A stretch of DNA of 64,000 nt from Osedax fenrisi. Lineage: Eukaryota; Annelida; Polychaeta; Sabellida; Siboglinidae. Positions 45,745 to 58,500 of this stretch are shown piece by piece. Position 1 is the stretch's first letter. Every line of letters begins with the position of its first letter. Where the stretch lies: positions 71,068,728 to 71,132,727 of the forward strand of contig OZ025242.1 in assembly GCA_964019155.1 (NCBI GenBank). The letters are read 5' to 3'. The notes beneath the pieces are model-generated. The model searched no databases, was not told the origin of the DNA, and saw only the letters and a program-made list of their open reading frames with translations. The translations under genes were made by a program, and so were the position numbers.

Positions 45745-46050
45745 ATTTATTAGTTATATTGGTCCTAAGCTATGGAATTCACTCCCGCCCTATATTAGAT
45801 CCATAAATTCGCATAAAACATTCATGAAATATATACAATAATTGATCTCAGTTGGGAACCTGAATTACTAATATTGTTTGTCATTATTATTTTATTAATT
45901 AATTTCCGTACGGCTTATTCTATTTTATTGTATTATTATTATTGGTATTTATTGTTTACCTACTTTTATTATTTGTATTCTATTATATACACTTTTGAGA
46001 AATCATTTATGATTTATTTAAGTGTCTAAATAAACATTCAATTATAACAG
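45745..46050 (+). pseudogene. LINE 3' end (plus strand)
   Basis: Plus-strand frame IGPKLWNSLPPYIRSINSHK then TFMKYIQ and a stop: the last residues of a LINE RT. A 3' UTR of about 200 bp follows, ending aaataaacattcaattataa. It is flanked on both sides by agtataccaataacatacac, a plausible TSD of about 20 bp (45,720-45,738 and 46,049-46,068). Confidence 0.68.
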
Positions 46051-46099
46051 TATACCAATAACATACACAATAATCAGTTTATATATCTATGAATTATGC

Positions 46100-47390
46100 G
46101 CTAAACTAATTTCAGGAAAATAAACTATTCTAGGATCATCTCCGTTATCGACCTAGACGTCTTTCAGATGTTATCCAGGATATACTCCGGTATCGTATTC
46201 ATGAATGCCGTGTATCTACACTTGTAAGCCATATCCTTGTCCGAAAAATTGAATAGTTAAGATGCTCATATTAGAAGTTAGTACACACTAGTGCTGTAAT
46301 TGAACTCACTTTTTGAAATATCGAACTTATTCCAACACAATACTGTAAGTATCGATACTTGTATATAAATTACGCCAAGAATTTTGATAGAGCCGTGCCT
46401 TTGGGATATATGATGCCTACCCGAGACTTACTCTATAAGCAAACAAACGAACTATGACTATTGGTCTTAAACAAAATTGAGACTCTTACTTGATATAACT
46501 GAGCACAAACTATGATTTTTATGTTACATTTTAATCATAATTTTATATATTTATTATAGATATAAATATTGATCTAAATATTGATCTTACATAATCTGTG
46601 TATAAATAAATGTTATTATTTCCATAGGTGACTAATTTATGTTTTAGTATTTTTAGTTTTTTAATATCTGCATCGATACTTTGGGTAACTGAGACTGAGA
46701 CTGCATCGATGCTTTAGATAACTGAAACTAAGATGCATCAATGATTTGGGTAACCGAGACTGAGAATTAAATTAATTATATTATCAAACATATGATCGCA
46801 AGTCTGGTAATTTAATAACAAGTTCGAATTAAGAAAGTTTGATACTTGAATGTAAAGATCGAAATAAGTTCAAAGTTTGTAAAGTTTGAGACAGATTTTT
46901 TTTTCAAAGTTTGATACTGTTCGATACTTGTTCCAACTGTCCCTGTTCATTTACAGCACTAGCATCCACACTTATAATTATTGTTGTTTCATGAGAATTG
47001 ATTTATATTAATATACAATGTATAATTGCAGGATAATTAAGATCGTCAATGGTCATCTTCCTACTTGAACCATCTCCGTTATCACCCTAGACATCTTCCG
47101 TATGTTCTACTACGATATCGTCTTCATGTATGCCATGTATCAACACTTGTAAGCTAGCTTCTAGTTCGAAAGATTGAATAGTTAATATGAACTGATCATT
47201 AGTTAGTACACACTTATAATTATTATTGTGTCATGAGAATTGATTTATATTAATATATAGTGTATAATTTGAATAAGATTGTCAATGTTTATCTTCCTGC
47301 TTGGCTGAGTGAATGTCTCCATGAATATGTTAAAGATGATCTCTAGGATCCAGTATCGTCTTCATGAATTTCGTATATATATATATGGAA
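46100..47390. repeat. Tandem units of about 250 bp, three copies (third partial)
   Basis: Unit 1 (46,100-47,035, interrupted by a hAT element), unit 2 (47,036-47,280) and part of unit 3 (47,281-47,370). Shared phrases include catctccgttatc, cctagacgtc/cctagacatc, tgaatagtta and tcatgagaattgatttatat. On the minus strand part of the unit reads HGIHEDDIVVEHTEDV, stop, GDNGDGSSRKMTIDD in unit 2, so it may derive from a duplicated exon. Confidence 0.7.
46281..46969. mobile_element. hAT-type MITE, 673 bp, empty site in the adjacent repeat unit
   Basis: Element 46,289-46,961: left end tagtgctgtaattgaac, right end gttcatttacagcacta (16 of 17 matching, inverted). Further inverted subterminal similarity: atcgaacttattcc / ggaacaagtatcga. 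In the neighbouring tandem unit the target reads uninterrupted (gttagtacacacttataatt, 47,211-47,230). The 8-bp flanks (gtacacac, gcatccac) have diverged. TAGTGCTGTAA ends fit hAT. Confidence 0.75.
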
Positions 47391-47491
47391 TTATACACTG
47401 TATCCTATAATGAACAGAAACCTCTGTATATGCATACTCTGTAATATATATATATATATATATGTTATAATTCTTATATGCATACTCTGTA

Positions 47492-47522
<31 letters not shown>

Positions 47523-47611
47523 ATATGTCTATATGTCTAGAATAGATACTATCAATGTACATGTATAATTAATGAACCTATATATGTTATATGTCTTATA
47601 TGCATACTCTG

Positions 47612-47656
<45 letters not shown>

Positions 47657-47715
47657 ATATGTCTATATGTCTAGAATAGATACTATCAATGTACATGTAT
47701 AATTAATGAACCATA
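47391..47715. repeat. Repeats of ~136 bp with (TA)n
   Basis: The phrase tatatgcatactctgtaat occurs at 47,427, 47,475 and 47,601, and gtctagaatagatactatca at 47,534 and 47,670, each separated by (TA)n of different length. Low-complexity; no gene. Confidence 0.75.
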
Positions 47716-49602
47716 TAATGGACAAACTGTTATGTAACTTGTCTAATTAATTGGTTCAGCGAATGGTGCATGTATCGCATGATCACCGTTGGTACTATAT
47801 TGATAATCTCAGCAACGTAAGCCACAACATAGTCATGGCACTGTCGCCACACATAGTAAATACATATACAATAAATATGACCAACACCTTCCCTTTGTTA
47901 TTCATTTCTATAACCTTATAACAATATGCTCATATATTTAGATTAGAATCATACATACTTATATTATCATTACAAATATATCTTTGCATTCCCAGTGTTT
48001 ATTATTATGTATATCATTCCTATATTTTTATTGTGGATATAATAGATCACGTAATAATATATTATAGAGGTAATATTCCCATGAATGCTACCTAGGGACA
48101 CCCACTTTTTTATTGAATACATTCTTTTGGAACGAGATTCACATGTAATAATGTAATGTCTCTGTTCTGCTTTAAAGATAATTTGTATCCTTATTATTAA
48201 TATAATATATTTTTAATTTTAACTGTTTTTGGATTTTTTCCCCATTTTACAACACTACATAGTCCACCTCATTACATATAGATTTACAAAGAAATATATT
48301 ATCTATCGACATATTATAATTACTTAGAATTTATATTCATGAATATGTACATATTCTTATCTACCTGTAGATACAAATGTATATTGTGGTAGTATATTTC
48401 TCTTCAATACATTAAATGTATTTAGTACATATAATAATATAAAGGTATTCCAAATTGCAGTATGATAATAATTTAGAATTGTAGTAACCTATAATTAATT
48501 ATTATTGTAAATAAATATGAATTTTTAATAAATAAAATACATCATAAACTTGAAAACATATTATGTTATTTTCATTACAAGTATGACTTATCTAACATGT
48601 AATGTAGTAATTTAAATAATGGAATTTAATAAACAATAAACAATAATTATATATAAAATAAATGTAAAATAAATGATATAATTCTAAATAGGAAAAACCA
48701 ATATTTGTACAATGCAGCGGACATTTTTTGGCGAACTCCACAAATAATTTTAATTATTTTCCCAGATTTTTCGACAATTATTATCACTTACATATCTACA
48801 TTTCACTTTCACTCTAATATTTTCATATTTTTCTGCAAATTATTTATTATCTTATCATTAATTTAATCAAAAACTACAATATATATACCTACAAGTAACT
48901 ACAAATCTTAAAATTAATTATATTTATTGTATTCATAATTAATTAATGTGTTTCGTTAATGTTATTTCAATTTAAATTCATTATTTGAAGAAAAATTATG
49001 ATAATTAAAATATTTTTAATAAGAAACTAATTATTAAATGAGATTATCGATTACTAATATTGATAATTTACTATATAAATATATATAGGACTACCACTTA
49101 CTGGTGTGTACATTTAGATCCACCAGATATATCTTATAAGCACATCGAATAGAGATTCCACAAAAGTAGGTCTCCTTATTTCACGGCATAATTACCTCTC
49201 ACCTTAAAAGTTTCATTAGTTTTGATATTAATCTTGGTTCATATACTTATTAATATACTAATAAATATAAATATATAACTATGTTTATTTGTTAAATATA
49301 TCTTTAATTTTACATTTTTTCTACCTAGCTCTACTTGCCCCATTAGATGGGGCAGGTTGAGCAAAATTAAAAAAAAAATTATAATGTAATTATATAATTA
49401 ATTATTTATCATTACACTGATTTTTGAATGTTTTGTATTGATCATAAACTATATTTATCTTATTTTATTTAAATATATTCATATATATGTATCTATATAG
49501 TTTATGCATATATTAGAATTATCTATTCTATTATTAGAAATGTTATATATATAGGTATATGTTATACCTACTCTGAAAATTTCACAAAGATCCATTAAAG
49601 GG
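47716..49602. other. AT-rich stretch with isolated exon-like segments
   Basis: No complete gene. Minus strand 49,174-49,102 reads ETYFCGISIRCAYKIYLVD and LNVHT, ending in a canonical gtaagt donor after an aag acceptor; 47,860-47,770 reads CGDSAMTMLWLTLLRLSI before gtacca. Whether these are exons of one gene with 44,710-45,012 is open. A small hairpin (tgccccattagatggggca) lies at 49,335-49,353. Confidence 0.35.
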
Positions 49603-49804
49603 TTCTAAATGAATACCAGTAAACTCGGACCACTTTTTAAATCAAATGCGGACCACTTTTGAAGAAGATTCAGACCAGTTTAAAATAACTATATATAATA
49701 TACTTCTATAATATGGGTTAAATCATAAAAGTGGTCCGAGTTTTCTTCAAAAGTGTTCCTAGTTTATTTCAAAAGATGTCCGAGTTTACTGGTATCTTCT
49801 AAAT
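49603..49804. mobile_element. Fold-back MITE, 186 bp, perfect 8-bp TSD
   Basis: Element 49,611-49,796; TSD ttctaaat at 49,603-49,610 and 49,797-49,804. The ends ataccagtaaactcgga and tccgagtttactggtat are inverse. Each arm holds about three degenerate copies of cggaccacttttgaaga, so the whole element folds into one hairpin. No coding content. Confidence 0.87.
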
Positions 49805-50087
49805 TGTTGGGAGTTTGAAAAAGGTGAACACATTAAATAAAATGTTCCAATATTTATTTTCCGTTTTATTTTTTTTGTAGTTTTAGGTGTATATTTTGAA
49901 TAATGTACATTTTTTTCACGACCTGGTATTTAAAAATTCAAATTTATTATATTGTTTACTTTTAAATAATATGTTATATATCATTATTTAGATAATAAAC
50001 TAAATTTTTATATATGAAAATAAAACTAATTTTATTTTATAAAATAAAATAAAAAAACGAAGGTCTCACCATCCCTTTTCAGTAAAA

Positions 50088-50125
50088 CCTATATAAACCT
50101 CTTTATTACTATCAATATGTATATA
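50088..50125 (+). mobile_element. Solo pogo/Tigger-like terminus
   Basis: cagtaaaacctatataaacc followed by tctttatta resembles the end at 14,152 (minus strand). Only one end recognised; the partner TIR was not found. Confidence 0.4.
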
Positions 50126-50224
50126 CAATTGTGAGTCATGGACTATTTTATAATCTATATAGAAGACAATAAAAGTTTTCTAGAATCACACAGGCGGCTC
50201 AACAAAAAATAAATAACGTTTTTG

Positions 50225-50480
50225 AAAAATAAAAATTACTATCATTGGTTGGAAATGATGTCCCTCTTCTCGCCGTAGTAAAGAAGTGACAATTGTGGTG
50301 GTTCAGTCACATTACTCTCTACAATTCTCTTGAAAAACAATCATACAAGTAAAAAGACAACAAGGACGACCAAACTTAAACTGTATGCATAATATTTATA
50401 AAAGGACATCAAATAATCTTGACGAACTCTTGTTAATGACGATGGACAGAGATGATCGGAGACGTTATTATAAAAAAAAG
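50225..50480 (+). pseudogene. LINE C-terminal fossil with GRP motif
   Basis: Plus strand: WWFSHITLYNSLEKQSYK, a one-base frame change, then VKRQQGRPNLNCMHNIYKR and LLLMTMDRDDRRRYYK. The order W-F-x-H-[IV] ... RGRP ... DR-x-x-RR is the end of the RT protein in several non-LTR retrotransposon clades. Very short and degraded; the catalytic part is absent. Confidence 0.6.
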
Positions 50481-50520
50481 AAGTGTTTATTTCCCCCCTA
50501 CGAATGCAGTCACTGGATTA

Positions 50521-51292
50521 AAGTAAACTAAGTTACACTAACATTTTTGTAATAATAAATATATAAACAATAAAATAATATTAATTAAACATATTTATTT
50601 AAATATTCATCTATAATATTATGTATATATTGTAGATTATTAGTAATTTATCATAGACCTAATTCGTTTTATTAATATATGATTCCAGTGGGTATAGGTT
50701 ATATATTTATTATATATAATCATTTTACTTATAAATTATAAATAAAACACACTTCTTTTAATGTGTAACTATTTGTAAATTATATGTTACATCCATGATG
50801 ACATTCCTTAAGTTATAGCTATTTTTTTCTATTGTGTGTGTGTATTACTATTATCTTTAGAAATGTTTATAGGCAATTATGTTATCAGAGTATCTTTGTA
50901 TCTTCGCTATTTTGCATATTTCTACATCGAATACTTATGTGTATTTTATTCTGCTAATAATTGCAAATATTTAAAATTATATATGCCTACTACTTTTTTA
51001 AATGCATTACATTTATTGAAAATGATATTGATAAATACATGTATTGTTCTCTGTAAATGAATATTAATTTTTTAAATTTGATACTTTATCTACTATAACT
51101 TATATATATATATATATATATATACTATTATGATAATACATAATAGATGATTAGTTGTAGAGTGATCTCACATTTTACATATACTTTACATGTAAACATC
51201 TATTTATAGAATATACATTGCACCCCCAAGAAAATAACAACAATAAGTCATTACAATAAATGAAATACTAAATATTTTATGAATATGTGAAT
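50521..51292. other. AT-rich stretch
   Basis: No gene supported. A 74-codon plus-strand frame at 50,836-51,060 is hydrophobic and Cys/Tyr-rich with no recognisable pattern. (TA)n at 51,102-51,123. Confidence 0.45.
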
Positions 51293-51822
51293 ATATATAT
51301 TAGTGATGTATATAAGTAGTTTTTCAGTATTTGCTTTTTAAAATTTCAATTATATGATTCAAAAAATCAATATTAAATAAGTACTTATATGAATAATTTG
51401 GAGAAAAAATTAATTTCTATATTTTATTAACTATTATATAATCAAGACAAAATTATATTCATAAATATTTTTATATAAAAATAATAACATATCTACATTA
51501 TCATCAGATAGGCTATTAATCTCTTGAGAAAGCAAGTGAAAGTATTATCTCATTTGTATAGTTTTATCTATTATCTAATGTTAGCGCTGCTTTTGATTTC
51601 TATATTTCATCTGAAATTTAGTCCATCATACGACGGGAAATTCATCAATTATATATTTACTACTAATTTTACGAATATCAGTTGACTATTCGCTGGCGTA
51701 TATTTCAATATTTTAGTTTTTTTGAACTAGTCACTTTAATATTCTCCAAACTATTCGTTTTAAACCAGATAGTTCAATTAGTATTAAAATATTCGCTATT
51801 CATTTACATCCCTAATATATAT
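51293..51822. mobile_element. hAT-type MITE, 514 bp
   Basis: Element 51,301-51,814: the left end tagtgatgtatataagtag and the inverse of the right end, tagggatgtaaatgaatag, are similar, as in many hAT MITEs. Flanking TSD would be atatatat on both sides, which is uninformative in TA repeats. Right subterminal repeats of attcg(t/c).. occur at 51,690, 51,752 and 51,790. Confidence 0.6.
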
Positions 51823-52200
51823 ATATATCTATAAATTGTTTTTGTTATATTTTAATTATTCCTATAATATAAAATAGATATCTAATATATTCAAATAGCC
51901 ATTATACAGTAAATAAGTGACCTGAAGCTAATCCTAAATACCCGATAAATTTGGGATATATTTTAAAATTTCAAATATTATATATAATATATATATTGTA
52001 ATAAATAATAAAAAATAAGTAATTACAATTATATATCTTGTATTAAATTGATAAAAATACATTGCATAATGTTTGACTCTATAATTATATATGGCGTTAA
52101 TTTCACTTTATAAATATGTTTATGGCGTTAATTTCACTTTATAAATATGTATATGGCAATAATATTATCATAATATAGATATATATGTGTATAAGTATAT
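51823..52200. repeat. AT-rich spacer with a 32-bp tandem duplication
   Basis: The unit atggcgttaatttcacttta plus taaatatgt is repeated at 52,091 and 52,122. No gene. Confidence 0.65.
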
Positions 52201-52204
52201 GTCA

Positions 52205-52597
52205 TTAATGTTGAACAGATAACAAAAGATAATAACAGTCAATAATATGCAATAACAGATAAGAACAGTTAAGAATAGATAAGAGCAGATAAATATAGAT
52301 AACAAATGGTAATAACAGTCAATATCATATAATAACATGTACAAATAATTAACAATATCCAATAACAGATAATAACAGATATATCTTATAAGAACAGATT
52401 AGAACAAATAAGAACTAATTAAAATAGATAACATATAAAATCAATTAATAATATCCAATGACAGATAATAGCTGATAATAACAGATAAGAGCAGATAATA
52501 ATACTTAATAACATATAAGACCTAATTAAAACAGATAATAACAATTAATAATAGATAATAACAGATAAGAACTAATTAAAACAGATAAGAGCAGTGT
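52205..52597. repeat. Minisatellite of aacagataat-like units beside the SPT5 stop codon
   Basis: About 390 bp of degenerate 10-11-bp units (aacagataat, aacagataag, agcagataat). It begins immediately 3' of the SPT5 stop on the minus strand, so it would form the start of that gene's 3' UTR. Confidence 0.8.
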
Positions 52598-55500
52598 CTA
52601 ATCATCATTCTTCATAACGCACAAGAAGGATAACTGTGTAGTGTCGATCACAGACTCTCCGTCTAGCCTGACAGTGGCCTTCCCGTTTCTGTGTGTATCA
52701 AGGTCAAAGTTAGTGAGAGATAGAGGTCAGGGGGTGGGGGTACGATCAAGGACAGACGTGTTGTAGGGTGTGGGATGGTAAGCTTTAACGGACATATGTT
52801 TAGAAACTCGAGTAGGTGTATAGAGTTTTAGTTCATCTAATATAGATGTCGACTTACACGACTTCAACCTAGTATACTTGCATTCTATATTTATTTATAT
52901 ATAACAGAATTTAAAGTTTTAATGATATATGTAAATCATGATATTTTCTATTTAAACAATTTCAAGAATATTATTTATTATTATATATGTTATATCCATA
53001 TGTAATAAGGTATTTAATGGCACGCGCAAAAGATTATAATTAAGAAAAAAAACCAAAATATTTTTTTATAATTTATTTATATATTAAATATAATCTTTAA
53101 ATTATGTATACATTATTTATCCCAATGAAATAACATATATTTAATGAAATATTAAACTTTATATACAAATAATAATTTTTTGTCCTATTTCATTAACATA
53201 AATATAGAAAACATATAATAATTAAGAGTATTGTTACTTTAAATTTTAGTATATCACCATAAAATTATTATCATTAAAATTAGTTTTTTTTAATAATTTA
53301 AATTAATATCTTTTTTTATTTCGCAAATTTACTTTTAAAAGTATGTATAACAATATTTTTTTTATTTTTTTACTAATTATTTCACATATATAAGCATAAT
53401 TTTAATATATATATAAATCAAAACTGAAAAAACAATGATTTCAATAATTATAATCTATCTTTTATATATAAAAAAACACATTTTTTAAAAAATATAATCA
53501 AAATTAGATCCATTATTATGAGAAATACAAATTATACTAGAGATAAATTTACATATCATTTGAAAATATCTACAATATTTTGAAGTTTTTGTTATTTTAT
53601 TTTCTATAAATTTGGCATGAAAATAGACAAATTATTATAATGCAGTTATTAAATTATATATTAATGATTCTAAATTAATTTAAAAATAAAAGAATAAATT
53701 GAATTTTAAAAAAAATGATTTTTTTTAAAAAGGATAGTAACATAAATCACTATAGTTTGTATGGTATAGGGAATGCTGGTAAGTGTTATGCACTCTGTAA
53801 CAACATTTGTTTGTAATTAAATCAATACATTGATTATTAAATGAAATATTATAAATAAGAATTATAAAATTGTAAATTACAATTTGTAATAGAACATCGG
53901 TATGTGATAATATAACAGTATTAGTTTAGTTCTAAATACATCAGCACTATATCAATCTCAATAGTATCAACAGTAAGTAGTACACAAAGTTTAACACCAA
54001 AGTGAGCAGTGCACCCGTATATTGTACGTCATACAGTGTTTATTATTGACTTAGTACTAGCTAATCTGGTGATAAATACACACACACATTAATTAATATC
54101 AATTAATATATTTAAAAAGAAATTAAAAAAATTACTTATCGCCCAACATTGATGTTCGTTTCACATTATAATGTTATCGTGTGAATTATATATATTCGCT
54201 ATTTGTATCTATGTGTGAAATATATTGTTAGATACACATTATAGAATAATTATATTAATGATGTGTTTAAATAAATATTTTAACGACAACAACAACACAC
54301 ACACCTACACACACACACACATCTACGCACACGCACACCTACACATACGCACTCTCACACACCTATACATACGCATACACACATGCGAGACATCAGTAGA
54401 TGTATGCTACTAACTTGATGTTCAGCAACACTCCCGTAGACTCCCTATCTTCTCCTAGTATCACCTTCACCTAATGAGTGTGTGGGTGGTATTACACGCG
54501 TAACGCTAAGTAAGAGTGTACTTAGATAATGTAATAGTTGTGTAATAAGTAATATAAGTGATTTAAGTACTTAAGTGATAAGTAATTAACAAAGATTTAA
54601 TTAATATTACGTATATATGAAAAGTAAATTTGCATGAGTATTTAAATAATCAAACATTAGGTTACGTCATTCATGAATCTATGACATGTATAGTAAGTGT
54701 ATGTTTTCTGAAATGATCATGTTTGTAACACTTTGTTCATAATCGAGGTTTACGAATAGTTTGTTTAAAGATTGTATAGGAGTGAAGGGGAAACAATAAC
54801 TATACATGGGTGACTCTCTCACCACGGTACTTCATATACATTGATATAGTGAGAAAGTAGACCTGTGCAATTGAATGTAGTGTATGGCATTTTGCGATAG
54901 AGGCGCTGCAGTCGCAGCCTACTGGCCTACTACTTTTTATTTAAAATTAATATTTATTTATACATATATATTGATAATTACTACCAATTTTAATTTACTA
55001 TCTATACTAAAAATAAAATTATATATTTAAAATGCATCATATCAACATTCCTCGTAATTTTGTGTATTTAAATTGAAGATATCGTACTATTTTATTGATA
55101 TTTATAATCTAAATCCATTGATATAGATAGAAGTCACGTTAATCTATTTCTACGAAAAGCCTACTGTTTTAATATTTGACATATATAAAATGACTAATAT
55201 CCAATAAAAATGATTGATTCCATTTTGTTAATTTATCGATAAAAGTGCCATTCGTATGTCTATCTTTTACATGCATCGCGTGCGTGAATTGCTTATCCAC
55301 TTTATATCGATGTGCTTCTATAGAAATGACGTATATTCAATATACAAGTCTAGTATCGTGGGATGTGCCTATTGCGGTGTGTATCGCGGGTAGTACTGGT
55401 ACATCTACGCACATCCCATACCGCACGATACCACGAGGGTAGTACTAGAAGGGCGGTGCAGTGGTTGACCCCTACGAACCCTACTCTTCTCCTTGGGCAC

Positions 55501-58500
55501 CACTCTGGTCAGATGTTCACTGGATACGCTGACCACCTTGTCGATGTCCTTAATGTATAGGGAACACATTCCATCCTGTGTTCAGCGTTAGTATCGGACA
55601 GGTCAATTGTATTCGTTTATATCTTACAACACTATACGCATTACATAATGTATATATATATATATATAATATCACAAATTATATATTTATTTATCTTTTA
55701 ATATACTTTTAACATATATGTTTATTAAATTTAAATTTTTAGAGGATATATTTAGATGACATATTTATACTGATAAATATAATAGATAATATCGCTATAT
55801 CGCTTATATGTGAAGCTTAATGAACGTGTACCATTGGATTTAAAACAATCGACCATTATGCAATTGAACACAACACACGTGTATAGTGCCTATACCTATA
55901 CTGTCCTCCCCTCACGACACATTATGTTGATGATTTAAACATGTAACACATTAGTGCAAGTATATAATGTATTACATATACGGTATTATCATGGGAATAA
56001 TATTTATAGAGGCTCGAACAACCTCTATTTATTCACTACATTTAATGTTAATGCTTCAAAGCCGACACTATTAAACCATGCTATATATTTATAATCAATT
56101 AGTATGTTAAATTAAATTTAAGATATTTTAAAATAAATTATTATATGTATAATAATGTATCATAAATGTATTCTTGATATTATTAGTAAATAAAATATTT
56201 ATTGTAAATTTATTGTAATTTTTATATATAAATTTTATAATTTTATAATTTGGTAATTGTCTCGATAAGCAACGCTGCTTCTATAATTACCCTGGCATTG
56301 CCTAAATCTGATAATAATAATATAATTCGTTTAAATTTAGAAAAATTTAAAGAATTTATTTACGAGTTTTAAATAAAAAATGATTGAATTATCGAGCGCC
56401 CTCGTGACTATTAGTAATGTAGGTGGCAGCAGTAGTACTAACGTTGATGCTGGTGATACATCCCACTTTACCGATGAGATTAGTGTCGTCGTGGGTTCTC
56501 ATAATGGTGACCATGATGTCAGTGGTGACCCACTCAATGCTGTGGTATTGACCACCCACTGTATTGTTGTAGCACATGATAATATGGGCGATAGGGATGA
56601 TGGGCATGATAGGGGTGATGGGGTGATGGTATAGTTGTGGACGTTTGAATATTATACATTTATATATTTGTATATATATATTATTCAATTTTATTATATA
56701 GATATATACGAATATTGATATTAAAACATAAAACATTCCAAAACATATTCTGTTCACTCGAATACAAAATGTCAATACATTAGAGAAACTAATGATTCAC
56801 TCGAATACAATAAAACTGTCTAACACTGACTGACTGTCTTATCCTAATTATTGGTAGACAGTCACGCATCACCGACTAGTATACATTATTATCAGTGATA
56901 ATATTTGCTTAATGATATCAGTAATTCGCTAATTATCGCGTTCGTCTACGTATATGATTCATAGTTTACGCTTCGGTAGAGGTCAACGTTTAGGGGTCGG
57001 GAATGCGACGAGAGGTTAGCGCAGCGCGTAAACCTGCTCCTGGCGTCTGCGGTATCATCGAGGAACCGTAACTCATGGGGGTGATAGGGTTCAGATGAGA
57101 GGTCGGCAGTCCTCTGGTGCTAGGAGATGGTGCGTACGGACTAGCTGAGAGCGATAGAGGTCAAGGGGTCAAGGTCATATAGCGCTACGATAACGACGAC
57201 GATGATGACACTAACCCGTATAGGGAGACGGGCTCTCGAACAGACTGCTAGTGTATCCCGGTGTACTGGGGCCCATCGACATAGGGGACATCGTAGAGTG
57301 AGAGTTGTTCTGATTGGTGGAGGAGGAGAGAGCCCCACCCGGGGTCATAGGGTTAGGGTACGAGTTACTACCGGACGCGTCCAGGGAAGACGAGTTATTC
57401 GGAGATAGGATGTTGTCGATATCGAAGTCGTTGTCTCTGATACGGTGGTCGGTGAAGCGTGTTAATACGGTTGTTTGACTCAAAGATAATCATAGACGTT
57501 TATAGGTGTCATAGTGATATGAATAACAATAAATGAATAATATATTTTAAAAGTAAAAACTTATAATAATAACATATATGAATAAAGTTAACATCAGTGT
57601 AAGTTTGCTATAGATTATAATCTAATTGATAATTATCGAGGAGAATTAAAGATCGTTTACCTGCGATACAGTATCGCGGATATTATTATAGGAGTATTCG
57701 ATGAAAAGTTATTATGTGCAACCTTATGAGACAGTTAAATAGGTTTAAATTGAAATAATTTGTGTTCATAATACAATATATATAGGGTAATTAATACAAA
57801 CTACATACACATTGTATAGCTAATATGAAAGATAGAATTATCATAATAATTATTCAAATTTACTTTATAAATATAATATATATTTAATAAATGAATAATA
57901 TTGATATCTAAATAATATTGTTAAAACTAATGGCTACATTTTTTAATCTAATCATTTTAATCTCTATATTATATTAATAGGAAATACAAGATCAATTAAT
58001 AAAAAACTATATATTTGTTTGAAATATAATAATATTTGAATACAATACGTGTTAAATAACAAATTAGCGGTGAAAGAAAGCAACCACTGACATCAGAATA
58101 AAGGAGGCGGGTTGGATTGGGGAGGGGGCGTGGCTACAGTACTAACGGCTGATAGGACGGAGTAGAAGGATCCCAAGCGTTACGAGATCTAGGTGTAGAA
58201 CCTCCTTCGCTGTAAGACGGCGTGCTGATATTGTAGGAAGGAGTGGCGGCTGTAAGGAAAGATGATGATGATGATGCAATAGTTAGTTGTTAAGGTGATT
58301 ATGTAATAGTTAGCTACTAATAAGGAATGATGATGATGTAATAGTTAGCTGCTACTAAGGTGCAGTGATGATGTAATAGTTAGCTGCTAATAAGGTGCAG
58401 TGATGATGTAATAGTTAGCTGCTAATAAGGTGCAGTGATGATGCAATAGTTAGCTGCTAATAAGGTGCAGTGATGATGTAATAGTTAGCTGCTAATAAGG

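Noticed and set aside
54225..54413. His/Thr-rich 62-codon frame
   Set aside because: Translated (CA)n microsatellite in an SPT5 intron.
56380..56634. 84-codon plus-strand frame
   Set aside because: Antisense to the SPT5 exon 56,443-56,558, which has matching phases and homology.
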